A DNA stretch of 64,000 bases from positions 62,001 to 126,000 of the forward strand of contig NZ_JANARS010000011.1 in assembly GCF_024199985.1 (NCBI RefSeq), given 5' to 3'. The number at the start of each line of letters is the position of its first letter. Position 1 is the stretch's first letter. Both the position numbers and the translations under genes were made by a program. Shown here in pieces: positions 16,950 to 25,083 of the stretch. Below the pieces are notes generated by a model, which was not told the origin of the DNA, searched no databases, and saw nothing but the letters and a program-made list of their open reading frames with translations. This stretch comes from Nocardioides pinisoli. Its GTDB lineage: Bacteria > Actinomycetota > Actinomycetes > Propionibacteriales > Nocardioidaceae.

Positions 16950-18017
16950 ATGCCTGACACCTCGGACGAGCCCGTCGCCGTCATCCTCGCCGGCGGCCAG
17001 GGCTCGCGCCTGTGGCCCATCAGCCGCGACCGCGCCCCCAAGCAGTTCCAGCCGGTCGTGCGCGACCGGCCGCTGCTCACCGGCACCATCGAGCGGCTCA
17101 GCGAGATCGTGGACCCCAGCCGCATCCACGTCTCGACCCGCGCCCGCTTCGCCGACGCCGCCCGCGCCACCCTGGGCCCGGTGCCGCCGGAGAACCTGAT
17201 CCTGGAGGAGGACCCGGCCGGGCCCGCGACGGCGTTCGCGCTGAGCATCGCCACGCTGTCGCACAAGTACGGCAACGCGCCGGCGCTCATCGCCCCCTCG
17301 GACCACCTGATCACCGAGGAGGACGCCTTCAACGAGGCGTCGCGCGACATGCTCCAGCAGCTCGACCGGACGCCCGGCTCGATGGTGGTGCTGGGTGCCG
17401 AGCCCACCCGCTTCGACGCCAGCCTGGGCTACATCCACACCAAGGGCGGCGACGACGCCGTGCAGGTCATCGACTCCTTCCACGAGAAGCCCGACGAGGG
17501 CCTGGTCGCCGAGCTGGGCGAGACGGGCAACCTGTTCTGGAACACCGCCTGCTACGGCGTACGGGTCGGGCGGGCGTGCGAGGCCTACCGCAGCGCGCTG
17601 CCCCTCATCTTCGAGGCGATCGAGCGCTTCGCCCGCGGCGCGACGTCGGAGAAGGCCTACCGCGGTGCCGCCATCGGCGGGCACGAGATCTACCCGCTCA
17701 TGTGGGCCGGGATGGAGTGCCTGGTCGTCCCCCGCCAGCTCGGGTGGACCGACGTCGGCACCTGGCCCCGCCTCGAGCGGGTGCTCCACGACCAGCGGGT
17801 CACCTCGATCGGTCCCGCGCTGCAGCTCGACGCCGAGGACACCCTCGTCGCCAGCATGGACGGCCGCCCGGTCGTCACCCTCGGCGCGCGGGGCCTGATC
17901 GTCGTCACCCACGAGGACGCCGTCTACGTGCTCGACCGCCAGAAGGCGCTCGACACCGGCACCCTCGAGCGGCTCCGCTCGCTCCTCGCGGCCAGCACCC
18001 GCGAGGACCTCCTCTGA
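16950..18017 (+). CDS. manC: Mannose-1-phosphate guanylyltransferase
   Basis: A 355-residue cytosolic nucleotidyltransferase making GDP-mannose from mannose-1-phosphate and GTP. The N-terminal GGQGSRLWPISRDRAPKQF is the GMP-type pyrophosphorylase signature, and FHEKP near residue 180 is the second conserved element. It lacks the C-terminal isomerase domain of bifunctional ManC/AlgA proteins; 355 residues fits the monofunctional form. It begins 34 bases after mycP and precedes wecB by 50 bases, suggesting a small envelope-sugar operon. Confidence 0.9.
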   Translation: MPDTSDEPVAVILAGGQGSRLWPISRDRAPKQFQPVVRDRPLLTGTIERLSEIVDPSRIHVSTRARFADAARATLGPVPPENLILEEDPAGPATAFALSIATLSHKYGNAPALIAPSDHLITEEDAFNEASRDMLQQLDRTPGSMVVLGAEPTRFDASLGYIHTKGGDDAVQVIDSFHEKPDEGLVAELGETGNLFWNTACYGVRVGRACEAYRSALPLIFEAIERFARGATSEKAYRGAAIGGHEIYPLMWAGMECLVVPRQLGWTDVGTWPRLERVLHDQRVTSIGPALQLDAEDTLVASMDGRPVVTLGARGLIVVTHEDAVYVLDRQKALDTGTLERLRSLLAASTREDLL

Positions 18018-18067
18018 CCGGTCCGCCCGCGGACCTCCTGCCCCACGGCCCCACCCCGAAGGAACCC

Positions 18068-19369
18068 ATGTCCCACGAGAACAGCCAGCACATCGTCGTC
18101 GTCGGCACCAAGCCCGACATCATCAAGCAGGCGCCGATCTACCACGAGCTGCGCGAGCGCGGTCACGACGTCGTGCTGTGCCACACCGGTCAGCACTACG
18201 ACCACAACCTCTCGCAGTCGATGCTCGACGAGTTCGGCGTGCGCGAGGACATCAACCTCGAGGTGCGCGGCGGGGTCAACGACCTCGTCTCTGGCATCAC
18301 CGCCAAGCTCGCGCAGTACCTGCGCGGCTTCTCCGAGCGCGGCGGCTTCCCGATCACCTACGTGCACGGCGACACGACGACCGCCATGGCCGGCGCCCTC
18401 GCCACCTTCGGCGAGCGCCAGGCGCTGGTCCACGTCGAGGCCGGGCTGCGCACCCTGTCGCCCAGGCCCGAGGTGCTCAAGGGCTGGATCGAGCAAGGTG
18501 CCGACCTCGACTGGGCGTCGTTCCGCGAGCAGTCGATCGACCGCGCCAGCTGGGCCAAGGGGAGCCGCGAGCCCTCGCCCGAGCAGTTCAACACCCGCGT
18601 CGCCGACGCCGGCTCCGACCTGCACGCCGCCCCGGTCGAGCTCAACCGCGAGTTCCTCGTCGAGGAGGGCTTCGCCCCGGCCGCCATCGACGTCGTCGGC
18701 AACTCCGTCGTCGACGCGCTCGCGCAGGCGGTCGCCGGCAGCGACAAGAACCAGGTGCTCGAGAAGTTCCCGCAGATGGGCGACGGGTCCTTCCTCCGCT
18801 TCTGCGTCCACCGTCGCGAGAACACCACCAACCGCGACCGCTTCAACCTGCTGATGGACGCGATGGAGTCGCTGCTCGAGCAGGGCCACCACGTGCTGTT
18901 CATCCGCCTGCTCGGCACCGAGGCCGCGATCGACAACTTCGGGCGCCGCCAGTGGCTCGAGGACCTCGAGGCCCGCTACGGCGACGCCCTCATCTCGACG
19001 CCCGTGTGGGACAGCTACCTCGACGTCGTCGCCGCCATGTCGATGTGCGCCGTCATCGTCACCGACTCCGGGAGCATCGTGGAGGAGGCCAACGTCCTCG
19101 AGGTGCCGTGCGTGACCCTGCGCTTCGGCTCCGACCGCTCCGAGACGTTCCTCGCCGGCAGCAACTTCCTCGCCCCGCCCGTCGACAAGGACCTGATGAC
19201 CAGCGTCATCCACAACGTCTTCGAGCACCGCGCCGAGCTGTCGTGGGACCGCGTCTACCCCGAGAAGGCCTCGGCCATGCTCGTCGACGCGGTCGAGCGC
19301 CGCCTCGACGAGGGGAGCCTGCTGATCTCCGAGGAGTGGCGCTACGGCCTCAAGGCCCAGCTGCGCTGA
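18068..19369 (+). CDS. wecB: UDP-N-acetylglucosamine 2-epimerase family protein
   Basis: A 433-residue GT-B-fold epimerase that interconverts UDP-GlcNAc and UDP-ManNAc, a precursor for envelope glycans. Motifs: GTKPDIIKQAP at the N-terminus, VHGDTTT, HVEAGLRT (about 120), HRREN and VTDSGSIVEEA (about 340). Ordinary WecB proteins have about 370 residues; the extra length is a charged insert of about 50 residues after GLRT (about 130-180) next to the active site. A GAAGGA ribosome site precedes the ATG at 18068. Transcription ends at 19400-19434. Confidence 0.85.
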   Translation: MSHENSQHIVVVGTKPDIIKQAPIYHELRERGHDVVLCHTGQHYDHNLSQSMLDEFGVREDINLEVRGGVNDLVSGITAKLAQYLRGFSERGGFPITYVHGDTTTAMAGALATFGERQALVHVEAGLRTLSPRPEVLKGWIEQGADLDWASFREQSIDRASWAKGSREPSPEQFNTRVADAGSDLHAAPVELNREFLVEEGFAPAAIDVVGNSVVDALAQAVAGSDKNQVLEKFPQMGDGSFLRFCVHRRENTTNRDRFNLLMDAMESLLEQGHHVLFIRLLGTEAAIDNFGRRQWLEDLEARYGDALISTPVWDSYLDVVAAMSMCAVIVTDSGSIVEEANVLEVPCVTLRFGSDRSETFLAGSNFLAPPVDKDLMTSVIHNVFEHRAELSWDRVYPEKASAMLVDAVERRLDEGSLLISEEWRYGLKAQLR

Positions 19370-19399
19370 TCGTCGTACGACGATCCCGGCCGGACACGA

Positions 19400-19434
19400 C
19401 GAGGGCCCCGCACCGGATCGGTGCGGGGCCCTCG
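19400..19434. terminator. Strong 16-bp hairpin terminator, convergent
   Basis: Arms 19400-19415 and 19419-19434 are perfect complements with a 3-base loop. The site lies between wecB (plus) and tRNA-Ser (minus), so it can terminate both. Confidence 0.85.
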
Positions 19435-19440
19435 TGGCGG

Positions 19441-19526
19441 CGGAGGTAGGGGGATTCGAACCCCCGAGGGCTGTTAACCCAACCCGCTTTCCAAGCGAGC
19501 GCCATAGGCCACTAGGCGATACCTCC
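19441..19526 (-). tRNA. tRNA-Ser (GGA anticodon)
   Basis: An 86-base class II tRNA with a 7-bp acceptor stem GGAGGTA/TACCTCC, a CTTGGAAAG anticodon loop (GGA), a long variable arm (GGGTT...AACCC) and the GGTTCGAATCC T-arm. CCA is not encoded. A TACTCT -10-like box lies a few bases upstream on the minus strand (about 19533-19540). Confidence 0.95.
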
Positions 19527-19619
19527 GCCGAGGAGAGTACCGGTCGGTCCGGTGGCCGGTGAAATCGCCTGCCGACCCCTGGGTGCGGGCCGGGTTTGGG
19601 TGGCCGTCCGGGCCTCGCC

Positions 19620-19625
19620 TAGACT
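19620..19625 (+). promoter_or_regulatory. -10 hexamer TAGACT of the SRP RNA gene
   Basis: TAGACT ends 6-7 bases before the expected 5' end of the SRP RNA at about 19632. Confidence 0.65.
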
Positions 19626-19631
19626 CCCCGA

Positions 19632-19720
19632 CAACCCCCCACGCGGCGTCACCTCGCCCAATTCCCCCAGGGCCGGAAGGCAGCAAGGGTAAGTGAGCTC
19701 TGACGGGTGCGTGGGGGGCC
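19632..19720 (+). ncRNA. ffs: Small bacterial signal recognition particle RNA (4.5S)
   Basis: The apical SRP signature GGGCCGGAAGGCAGCAAGGG (about 19669-19689) lies inside a long hairpin closed by CCCCCCACGC (19635-19644) and GCGTGGGGGG (19709-19718). It binds Ffh for co-translational membrane targeting. The position just before dnaX-ybaB-recR is the common actinobacterial arrangement. Ends are estimated to within a few bases. Confidence 0.95.
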
Positions 19721-19801
19721 TCTTCATGTCCGGCCCCGGTGGTCCCGCCGGCACTTCGCAGGGGCCGCGCTCCCGCGGTGGGCACTGTGGGTGGGCACGG
19801 T

Positions 19802-19807
19802 TAGTGT
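19802..19807 (+). promoter_or_regulatory. -10 hexamer TAGTGT, leaderless promoter of dnaX
   Basis: TAGTGT ends exactly 7 bases before the GTG at 19815, the start expected from the conserved N-terminus. Confidence 0.7.
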
Positions 19808-19814
19808 TCACGAC

Positions 19815-22022
19815 GTGGAGTCACCGCTCGCGCTCTATCGCCGTTACCGGCCCGAGACCTTCCAGGAGGTCATCGGGCAGGACCACGTGACCGAGCCGTT
19901 GCGGGCCGCGCTGGCGGCCAACCGGGTCAACCACGCCTACCTCTTCTCCGGTCCGCGCGGCTGCGGCAAGACCACCTCGGCCCGCATCCTGGCCCGCGCC
20001 CTCAACTGCGCCCGGGCGCCGATCTCCGACCCGTGCGGCGAGTGCGACAGCTGCCGCGACCTCGCGCGTGGCGGCCCCGGCTCCATCGACGTGATCGAGA
20101 TCGACGCGGCCTCCCACGGCGGTGTCGACGACGCGCGCGACCTGCGGGAGAAGGCGTTCTTCGCGCCGGTCCGCGACCGCTACAAGGTCTACATCATCGA
20201 CGAGGCCCACATGGTCACGACGCAGGGCTTCAACGCCCTGCTCAAGCTGGTCGAGGAGCCGCCGCCCCACCTGCGCTTCATCTTCGCCACGACCGAGCCC
20301 GACAAGGTGCTGCCGACCATCCGCTCGCGCACCCACCACTACCCCTTCCGGCTCATCCCGCCGCGCCTGCTCAGCGACTACCTCACCCAGCTCGCGGGCG
20401 AGGAGGGCGTGGCCATCGAGCCGGCCGCCCTGCCGCTGGTCGTCCGCGCCGGTGCCGGCTCGGCCCGTGACACGCTGTCGGTCCTCGACCAGCTGCTCGG
20501 CGGCGCCGGTCCGGCCGGGGTCACCCACAAGCTGGCCACCGACCTGCTCGGCTTCACGCCCGACTCGCTCCTCGACGAGGTCATCGAGGCGTTCGCCACC
20601 CGCGACGGCGCGACGGTGTTCTCCGTGGTCGACAAGGTCGTCGAGACCGGCCAGGACCCGCGCCGCTTCACCGAGGACCTGCTGCGCCGGCTTCGGGACC
20701 TCGTCATCGTCACCGCCGTGCCCGACGCCCCCGCGACCGGGCTGATCGACCTCTCGGAGGACGCCGGCGAGCGCCTCGTCGCCCAGGCCGCACGCTTCGG
20801 CGCGATCGAGCTCAGCCGGGCCGCCGACATCGTGGCCGCCGGCCTCACCGAGATGCGCGGGGCCACCGCCCCCCGCCTGCTGCTCGAGCTGCTCTGCGCG
20901 CGGGTCCTGCTCCCGGGAGCCGACCACACGGCCGACGGCGTGATGGCCCGCCTCGAGCGGCTCGAGCGCCGCATGGACGTCACCGGCGCCCCCGCCCCCG
21001 CGGCCGGCTCGGCTCCCTCGGCTCCCTCCGTGCCCTCGCGTCCGGCCGCCCCCGCCGCGACCGCCGCCCCCGCCGCCCCCGCCGCACCGACCGAGGCTCC
21101 CGCCGCTCCGCCCGCGACCCGACCCGCCGACCGGGCTGCATCCCCGCCACGCGCCGACGAGCCGGCCCCGCCGCCGCCCATGCCGACCGCGGCCGCGCCG
21201 TCACGCGACGACGGACCGCCTCCGCCCCCGCCGATGCCGGGATCGGCGCCCCACGAGCCCTCCCCGCCGCAGGCACCCCCCGTGGTCGCCGAGCCGGCCC
21301 CTGCCCCGGCCGCTGCGGCCGCGCCCGACGCCCCGGTCGCCGAGCAGCCGGCCGGTCCGCGCGGAGGCCTCAGCCTCGTCGACGTACGCCGGCTGTGGCC
21401 CGACATCCTCGAGCAGACCAAGAACCGTCGCCGCCTCGCCTGGATGGTGCTGTCCCAGCACGCCCACGTGGTCGACGTCGACGGCGTGCGGCTGACCGTG
21501 GGCTTCGCCAACGCCGGTGCGCGCGACTCCTTCGTCAACGGCGGGTGCGACGAGATCCTGCGCCAGGCCGCGATCGACGTCGTCGGCATGGACTGGCGCG
21601 TCGAGTCGATCGTCGACCCGTCGGGCGCGGCCGCGGAGGCGCCGGTCGTCCGCCAGGCGGCCACCGACCCCCACCCGTCGTCCGCACCGGCTGCCGCGCC
21701 CGCCGCACCTCCCGGCGCGCCGGGGCAGCCGGCCCCCGACGGCCCGCCCGACTGGGTGACCGGCGACGCCGCTCCTCCCGCCGGCGCCGACGCCCCTGCG
21801 GCCGCCCCTCCCGCCCCGCCCCCGGTCTCGGCCGCACCCGCCCGCGAGGCGCTGGAGGCGGCCCGTGCCGGGGGACCGGCCGAGCCGACCGGGCCCGTCC
21901 GCTCGGCCGACGACGACGTCGACCCCGACGACCCCGACGCCGACTCCGACGCCGTCGACACCGAGTCGCTGCTCAGCCAGACGCTCGGCGCCCGGCTGAT
22001 CGAAGAGATCAAGAACGACTGA
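19815..22022 (+). CDS. dnaX: DNA polymerase III subunits gamma and tau
   Basis: A 735-residue clamp-loader ATPase. It begins VESPLALYRRYRPETFQEVIGQDHV, the standard DnaX N-terminus. Walker A GPRGCGKTT (about 45), zinc cluster CARAP...CGECDSC, Walker B YIIDEAHM and the sensor segment follow. Residues about 390-505 form a long Pro/Ala linker, then a tau-type C-terminal domain (about 515-610) and a second Pro/Ala and acidic tail. No slippery heptamer for gamma frameshifting stands out. The GTG at 19815 is supported by the leaderless promoter and excludes a longer frame that would run through the SRP RNA. It heads the dnaX-ybaB-recR operon. Confidence 0.96.
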   Translation: MESPLALYRRYRPETFQEVIGQDHVTEPLRAALAANRVNHAYLFSGPRGCGKTTSARILARALNCARAPISDPCGECDSCRDLARGGPGSIDVIEIDAASHGGVDDARDLREKAFFAPVRDRYKVYIIDEAHMVTTQGFNALLKLVEEPPPHLRFIFATTEPDKVLPTIRSRTHHYPFRLIPPRLLSDYLTQLAGEEGVAIEPAALPLVVRAGAGSARDTLSVLDQLLGGAGPAGVTHKLATDLLGFTPDSLLDEVIEAFATRDGATVFSVVDKVVETGQDPRRFTEDLLRRLRDLVIVTAVPDAPATGLIDLSEDAGERLVAQAARFGAIELSRAADIVAAGLTEMRGATAPRLLLELLCARVLLPGADHTADGVMARLERLERRMDVTGAPAPAAGSAPSAPSVPSRPAAPAATAAPAAPAAPTEAPAAPPATRPADRAASPPRADEPAPPPPMPTAAAPSRDDGPPPPPPMPGSAPHEPSPPQAPPVVAEPAPAPAAAAAPDAPVAEQPAGPRGGLSLVDVRRLWPDILEQTKNRRRLAWMVLSQHAHVVDVDGVRLTVGFANAGARDSFVNGGCDEILRQAAIDVVGMDWRVESIVDPSGAAAEAPVVRQAATDPHPSSAPAAAPAAPPGAPGQPAPDGPPDWVTGDAAPPAGADAPAAAPPAPPPVSAAPAREALEAARAGGPAEPTGPVRSADDDVDPDDPDADSDAVDTESLLSQTLGARLIEEIKND

Positions 22023-22027
22023 CCGCG

Positions 22028-22081
22028 ATGACCACCCCAGACCACCCAGACCACCCAGACCAGCAGCGGGAGACCCGATGA
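22028..22081 (+). CDS. Micro-ORF of 17 codons bridging dnaX and ybaB
   Basis: An ATG five bases after the dnaX stop opens a frame (MTTPDHPDHPDQQRETR) whose TGA overlaps the ybaB ATG as ATGA. The middle is a 9-bp tandem repeat (CCCAGACCA type, three copies), giving the PDH repeats. Translation through it would carry ribosomes from dnaX to ybaB. No ribosome site of its own is visible. It may equally be an expanded spacer with no peptide function. Confidence 0.35.
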   Translation: MTTPDHPDHPDQQRETR

Positions 22082-22455
22082 GCCAGAACCCCTTCGACGC
22101 CCTCGGTGGCGGCGGCTTCGACATGAACGCCCTGCTCCAGCAGGCGCAGCAGATGCAGCAGCAGCTCGAGGAGGCGCAGGCCAACCTCGCCCAGCAGACC
22201 GTCGAGGGCACCGTCGCAGGCGGTGCCGTGACGGTCACCGCCAACGGTGTCGGCGAGCTGGTCGGCGTGACCATCCGCTCCGGTGAGTTCGACGGCAGCG
22301 ACCCCGACGACCTGTCCGACCTCTCCGACCTCATCGTCGCCGCCTACCGCGACGCACGCGCCAAGTCCGAGGCGCTCGCCGGCGACTCGCTCGGCCCGCT
22401 GACCGAGGGCCTCGGCGGAGGCGGCGGCATGCCCGGCCTCCCCGGGCTCGGCTGA
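22078..22455 (+). CDS. ybaB: YbaB/EbfC nucleoid-associated protein
   Basis: A 125-residue DNA-binding protein with an N-terminal glutamine-rich helix (LLQQAQQMQQQLEEAQ), the central GTVAGGAVTVTANGVGELVGVTI strand region and a Gly-rich tail ending GGGGGMPGLPGLG. The ybaB-recR pairing after dnaX is widely conserved and suggests a link to replication-coupled repair. GGGAG lies upstream of the ATG. The gene ends 9 bases before recR. Confidence 0.92.
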   Translation: MSQNPFDALGGGGFDMNALLQQAQQMQQQLEEAQANLAQQTVEGTVAGGAVTVTANGVGELVGVTIRSGEFDGSDPDDLSDLSDLIVAAYRDARAKSEALAGDSLGPLTEGLGGGGGMPGLPGLG

Positions 22456-22464
22456 GGACCCTCG

Positions 22465-23061
22465 TTGTACGAAGGTGTCGTCCAGGACCTGATCGACGAG
22501 CTCGGTCGGCTGCCGGGCGTCGGTCCCAAGAGCGCGCAACGCATCGCCTTCCACCTGCTGCAGGCCGAGCCGACCGACGTACGCCGCCTCGCCGACGTGC
22601 TGATCGAGGTCAAGGCCCGCGTGAAGTTCTGCTCGACGTGCTTCAACGTCAGCGAGGACGAGCAGTGCCGGATCTGCCGCGACGAGCGCCGCGACCCGAG
22701 CGTGCTGTGCGTCGTCGAGGAGTACAAGGACGTCGTGGCGATCGAGCGCACCCGCGAGTTCCGCGGCCGCTACCACGTGCTCGGCGGCGCGATCTCGCCG
22801 ATCGACGGCATCGGCCCCGACCAGCTCCACGTCAAGGAGCTGATGCCGCGCCTGGCCGACGGCACGGTCACCGAGGTCATCCTCGCCACCGACCCCAACC
22901 TCGAGGGCGAGGCCACCGCGACCTATCTCACGCGACTGCTCCTGCCGATGGGGTTGCGCGTCACCCGCCTGGCGAGTGGACTGCCTGTGGGCGGTGACCT
23001 CGAGTACGCCGACGAGGTCACGCTCGGACGAGCGTTCGCCGGACGGCGATCAGCCGAGTGA
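22465..23061 (+). CDS. recR: Recombination mediator RecR
   Basis: A 198-residue protein of normal family length. It contains helix-hairpin-helix GRLPGVGPKSAQRIAFHLL (residues about 13-31), a C4 zinc finger (CSTC and CRIC, about 55-72) and a Toprim domain (VVEEYKDVVAIE onward). RecR works with RecF/RecO to load RecA at gaps. The start is TTG at 22465, giving the family start MYEGVVQDLIDELGRLPGVG; a GAGGA ribosome site lies 7 bases upstream, overlapping the ybaB stop. Confidence 0.95.
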   Translation: MYEGVVQDLIDELGRLPGVGPKSAQRIAFHLLQAEPTDVRRLADVLIEVKARVKFCSTCFNVSEDEQCRICRDERRDPSVLCVVEEYKDVVAIERTREFRGRYHVLGGAISPIDGIGPDQLHVKELMPRLADGTVTEVILATDPNLEGEATATYLTRLLLPMGLRVTRLASGLPVGGDLEYADEVTLGRAFAGRRSAE

Positions 23062-23110
23062 TCGATCGAGTGATCCAAGCAAGCGCAGATGCCGGAAGGG
23101 GACCAGTGCC

Positions 23111-23692
23111 GTGACCCAGACTGACGACAGAGTGTTCGGTGAGCAGATCGCCGACTCCGTGGAGAGCTTCCTGCTCGCCCTGCGTGCCATCGCCCGCGAG
23201 GGCAACGGGGCGCAGGCCGTCTCGCTGCTGCTCCTCGAGATCAGCCAGGTCCTGCTGGCCGGTGCCCGGATGGGTGCGCAGCACGACTTCACCCCGCGCG
23301 AGGAGTACCAGCCCGACGTGGGTCCCGAGGCCGACATCGACGACCTGCGGCTGCGGCTGGCCGACATGCTCGAGGGCGTCGACGCCTACACGTTCGTCTT
23401 CGACCCCTACGTCCCCGAGGTGGTGGAGAGCCGGCTCTCCGACGACCTCGCCTCGATCGCCATCGACCTGGAGAACGGCCTGCGCCACTTCCGGGCGGGC
23501 GACGTCGACGAGGCGCTGTGGTGGTGGCAGTTCTCCTACGTCAACAACTGGGGCAACCTCGCCGGCGCCGCGCTCAACGCGCTGCTGACCGTCGTGGCGC
23601 ACGACCGGTTCGACACCGACTTCGAGGCCGACGCCGACGCCGTCGCGGTCGCGGATGAGATGCTCGGGAGCACCCCCACCGTCCAGCCGTAG
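23111..23692 (+). CDS. DUF5063 family protein
   Basis: A 193-residue acidic, mostly helical cytosolic protein with the conserved LWWWQFSYVNNWGNLAGAALNAL segment (about 138-160) that I associate with DUF5063, found in actinobacteria next to recR. Function unknown. The GTG at 23111 has an AAGGGGA site upstream and gives MTQTDDRVFGEQIADSVESFL. Its TAG stop (23690-23692) doubles as the first half of the lysC -10 hexamer. Confidence 0.8.
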   Translation: MTQTDDRVFGEQIADSVESFLLALRAIAREGNGAQAVSLLLLEISQVLLAGARMGAQHDFTPREEYQPDVGPEADIDDLRLRLADMLEGVDAYTFVFDPYVPEVVESRLSDDLASIAIDLENGLRHFRAGDVDEALWWWQFSYVNNWGNLAGAALNALLTVVAHDRFDTDFEADADAVAVADEMLGSTPTVQP

Positions 23693-23783
23693 AATCTGCG
23701 GTGGCCTGGCGGCAACGGCGCCGGCGGGCTCGCCAGAGCACCGCGGCCCCTGACGGCCGCACCCCGATCCCGAGGACCAAACC
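23690..23783 (+). promoter_or_regulatory. lysC promoter and leader
   Basis: TAGAAT at 23690-23695 overlaps the DUF5063 stop codon and would start a leader of about 80 bases. The leader has a GCGGCC...GGCCGC hairpin (23743-23760). I see no lysine-riboswitch core and no run of lysine or threonine codons that would indicate attenuation. Confidence 0.5.
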
Positions 23784-25082
23784 GTGGGCATTGTCGTGCA
23801 GAAGTACGGCGGCTCCTCGCTCGCCGACGCCGACGCCATCAAGCGCGTCGCGCGGCGCATCGTGGACGTCAAGAAGGCCGGCCACGACGTCGTCGTCGCC
23901 GTCTCCGCCATGGGTGACACGACCGACGACCTCTACGACCTGGCCAACGGCGTCTCGCCGCTGCCTCCGGCCCGCGAGATGGACATGCTGCTCACCGCGG
24001 GGGAGCGCATCTCCATGGCGCTGGTCGCCATGGCGATCAGCGACCTGGGCTACACCGCGCGGTCGTTCACCGGCTCCCAGGCCGGCGTGATCACCGACTC
24101 GGTGCACGGCAAGGCGAAGATCATCGACGTCACGCCCGGCCGCATCACCCAGGCCATCGGCGAGGGCCACATCGTGATCGTGGCCGGCTTCCAGGGCGTG
24201 TCGGCCGACACCAAGGAGATCACCACCCTCGGCCGCGGCGGCACCGACACCACCGCCGTGGCGCTGGCCGCCGCCCTCGAGGCCGACATGTGCGAGATCT
24301 ACACCGACGTCGACGGCGTCTTCACCGCCGACCCGCGCATCGTGCCGAGCGCCCGCAAGCTCAGCAAGGTGTCCTACGAGGAGATGCTCGAGCTCGCCGC
24401 CTGCGGCTCCAAGATCCTGCACCTGCGCTGCGTGGAGTACGGCCGCCGCTACGGCATCCCGATCCACGTGCGCTCGTCGTTCAGCCAGCTCGAGGGGACC
24501 TGGGTCACGAGCGAGCCCAACCTGGACGGACCCAGTCTCGACGGACCCGAGGAAGTGACCATGGAACAGCCCATCATCGCCGGAGTCGCCCACGACGTCA
24601 GCGAGGCCAAGATCACCGTCGTCGGCGTCCCCGACAAGGTCGGCGAGGCGGCCCGCATCTTCGAGGCCCTGGCCGACGCCCAGATCAACCTCGACATGAT
24701 CGTGCAGAACATCTCGGCCGCGGCGACGAGCCTGACCGACATCTCCTTCACGCTGCCGCGCACCGACGGCCAGGTCGCGATGACGGCTCTGGCGCGGATC
24801 CAGGCCGAGGTCGGCTACGACAAGCTGCTCTACGACGACAAGATCGGCAAGGTGTCCCTCATCGGTGCCGGCATGCGCTCGCACCCGGGCATCACCTCGA
24901 AGTTCTTCGGCGCGCTCGCCTCGGCCGGCGTCAACATCGGCATGATCTCCACCTCGGAGATCCGCATCTCGGTCATCGTCGACGAGAGCTCGGTGGGCGA
25001 CGCCGTCCGCGCGACCCACACGGCGTTCGACCTCGACGCCGACGAGGTCGAGGCCGTCGTCTACGGCGGGACGGGGCGCTGA
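23784..25082 (+). CDS. lysC: Aspartate kinase
   Basis: A 432-residue enzyme that phosphorylates L-aspartate, the first step towards lysine, threonine, methionine and diaminopimelate. Kinase domain residues 1-245 (VQKYGGSSL at the N-terminus; FQGV, GRGGTDTTA); two ACT domains (about 265-425), the site of feedback by lysine/threonine in this family. The start is GTG at 23784. A second in-frame start at 24561 with its own ribosome site should make a separate beta subunit. The gene sits one base before asd. Confidence 0.95.
   Translation: MGIVVQKYGGSSLADADAIKRVARRIVDVKKAGHDVVVAVSAMGDTTDDLYDLANGVSPLPPAREMDMLLTAGERISMALVAMAISDLGYTARSFTGSQAGVITDSVHGKAKIIDVTPGRITQAIGEGHIVIVAGFQGVSADTKEITTLGRGGTDTTAVALAAALEADMCEIYTDVDGVFTADPRIVPSARKLSKVSYEEMLELAACGSKILHLRCVEYGRRYGIPIHVRSSFSQLEGTWVTSEPNLDGPSLDGPEEVTMEQPIIAGVAHDVSEAKITVVGVPDKVGEAARIFEALADAQINLDMIVQNISAAATSLTDISFTLPRTDGQVAMTALARIQAEVGYDKLLYDDKIGKVSLIGAGMRSHPGITSKFFGALASAGVNIGMISTSEIRISVIVDESSVGDAVRATHTAFDLDADEVEAVVYGGTGR
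24549..24563 (+). promoter_or_regulatory. Internal ribosome site and start for the LysC beta subunit
   Basis: GAGGAA at 24549-24554 lies 6 bases before an in-frame ATG at 24561 (MEQPIIAGV). The product would be the 173-residue ACT-domain part of LysC. Corynebacterium glutamicum LysC has an alpha2-beta2 form made the same way, with a beta subunit of almost this size. Confidence 0.65.
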
Positions 25083-25083
25083 C

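Noticed and set aside
19707..19814. A longer dnaX frame starting inside the SRP RNA
   Set aside because: It would cover the SRP RNA 3' end and lacks DnaX similarity. The GTG at 19815 gives the conserved start.
23701..23783. Leader peptide or riboswitch controlling lysC
   Set aside because: The leader frame is Arg-rich, not Lys- or Thr-rich, and no lysine-riboswitch-like core is visible.
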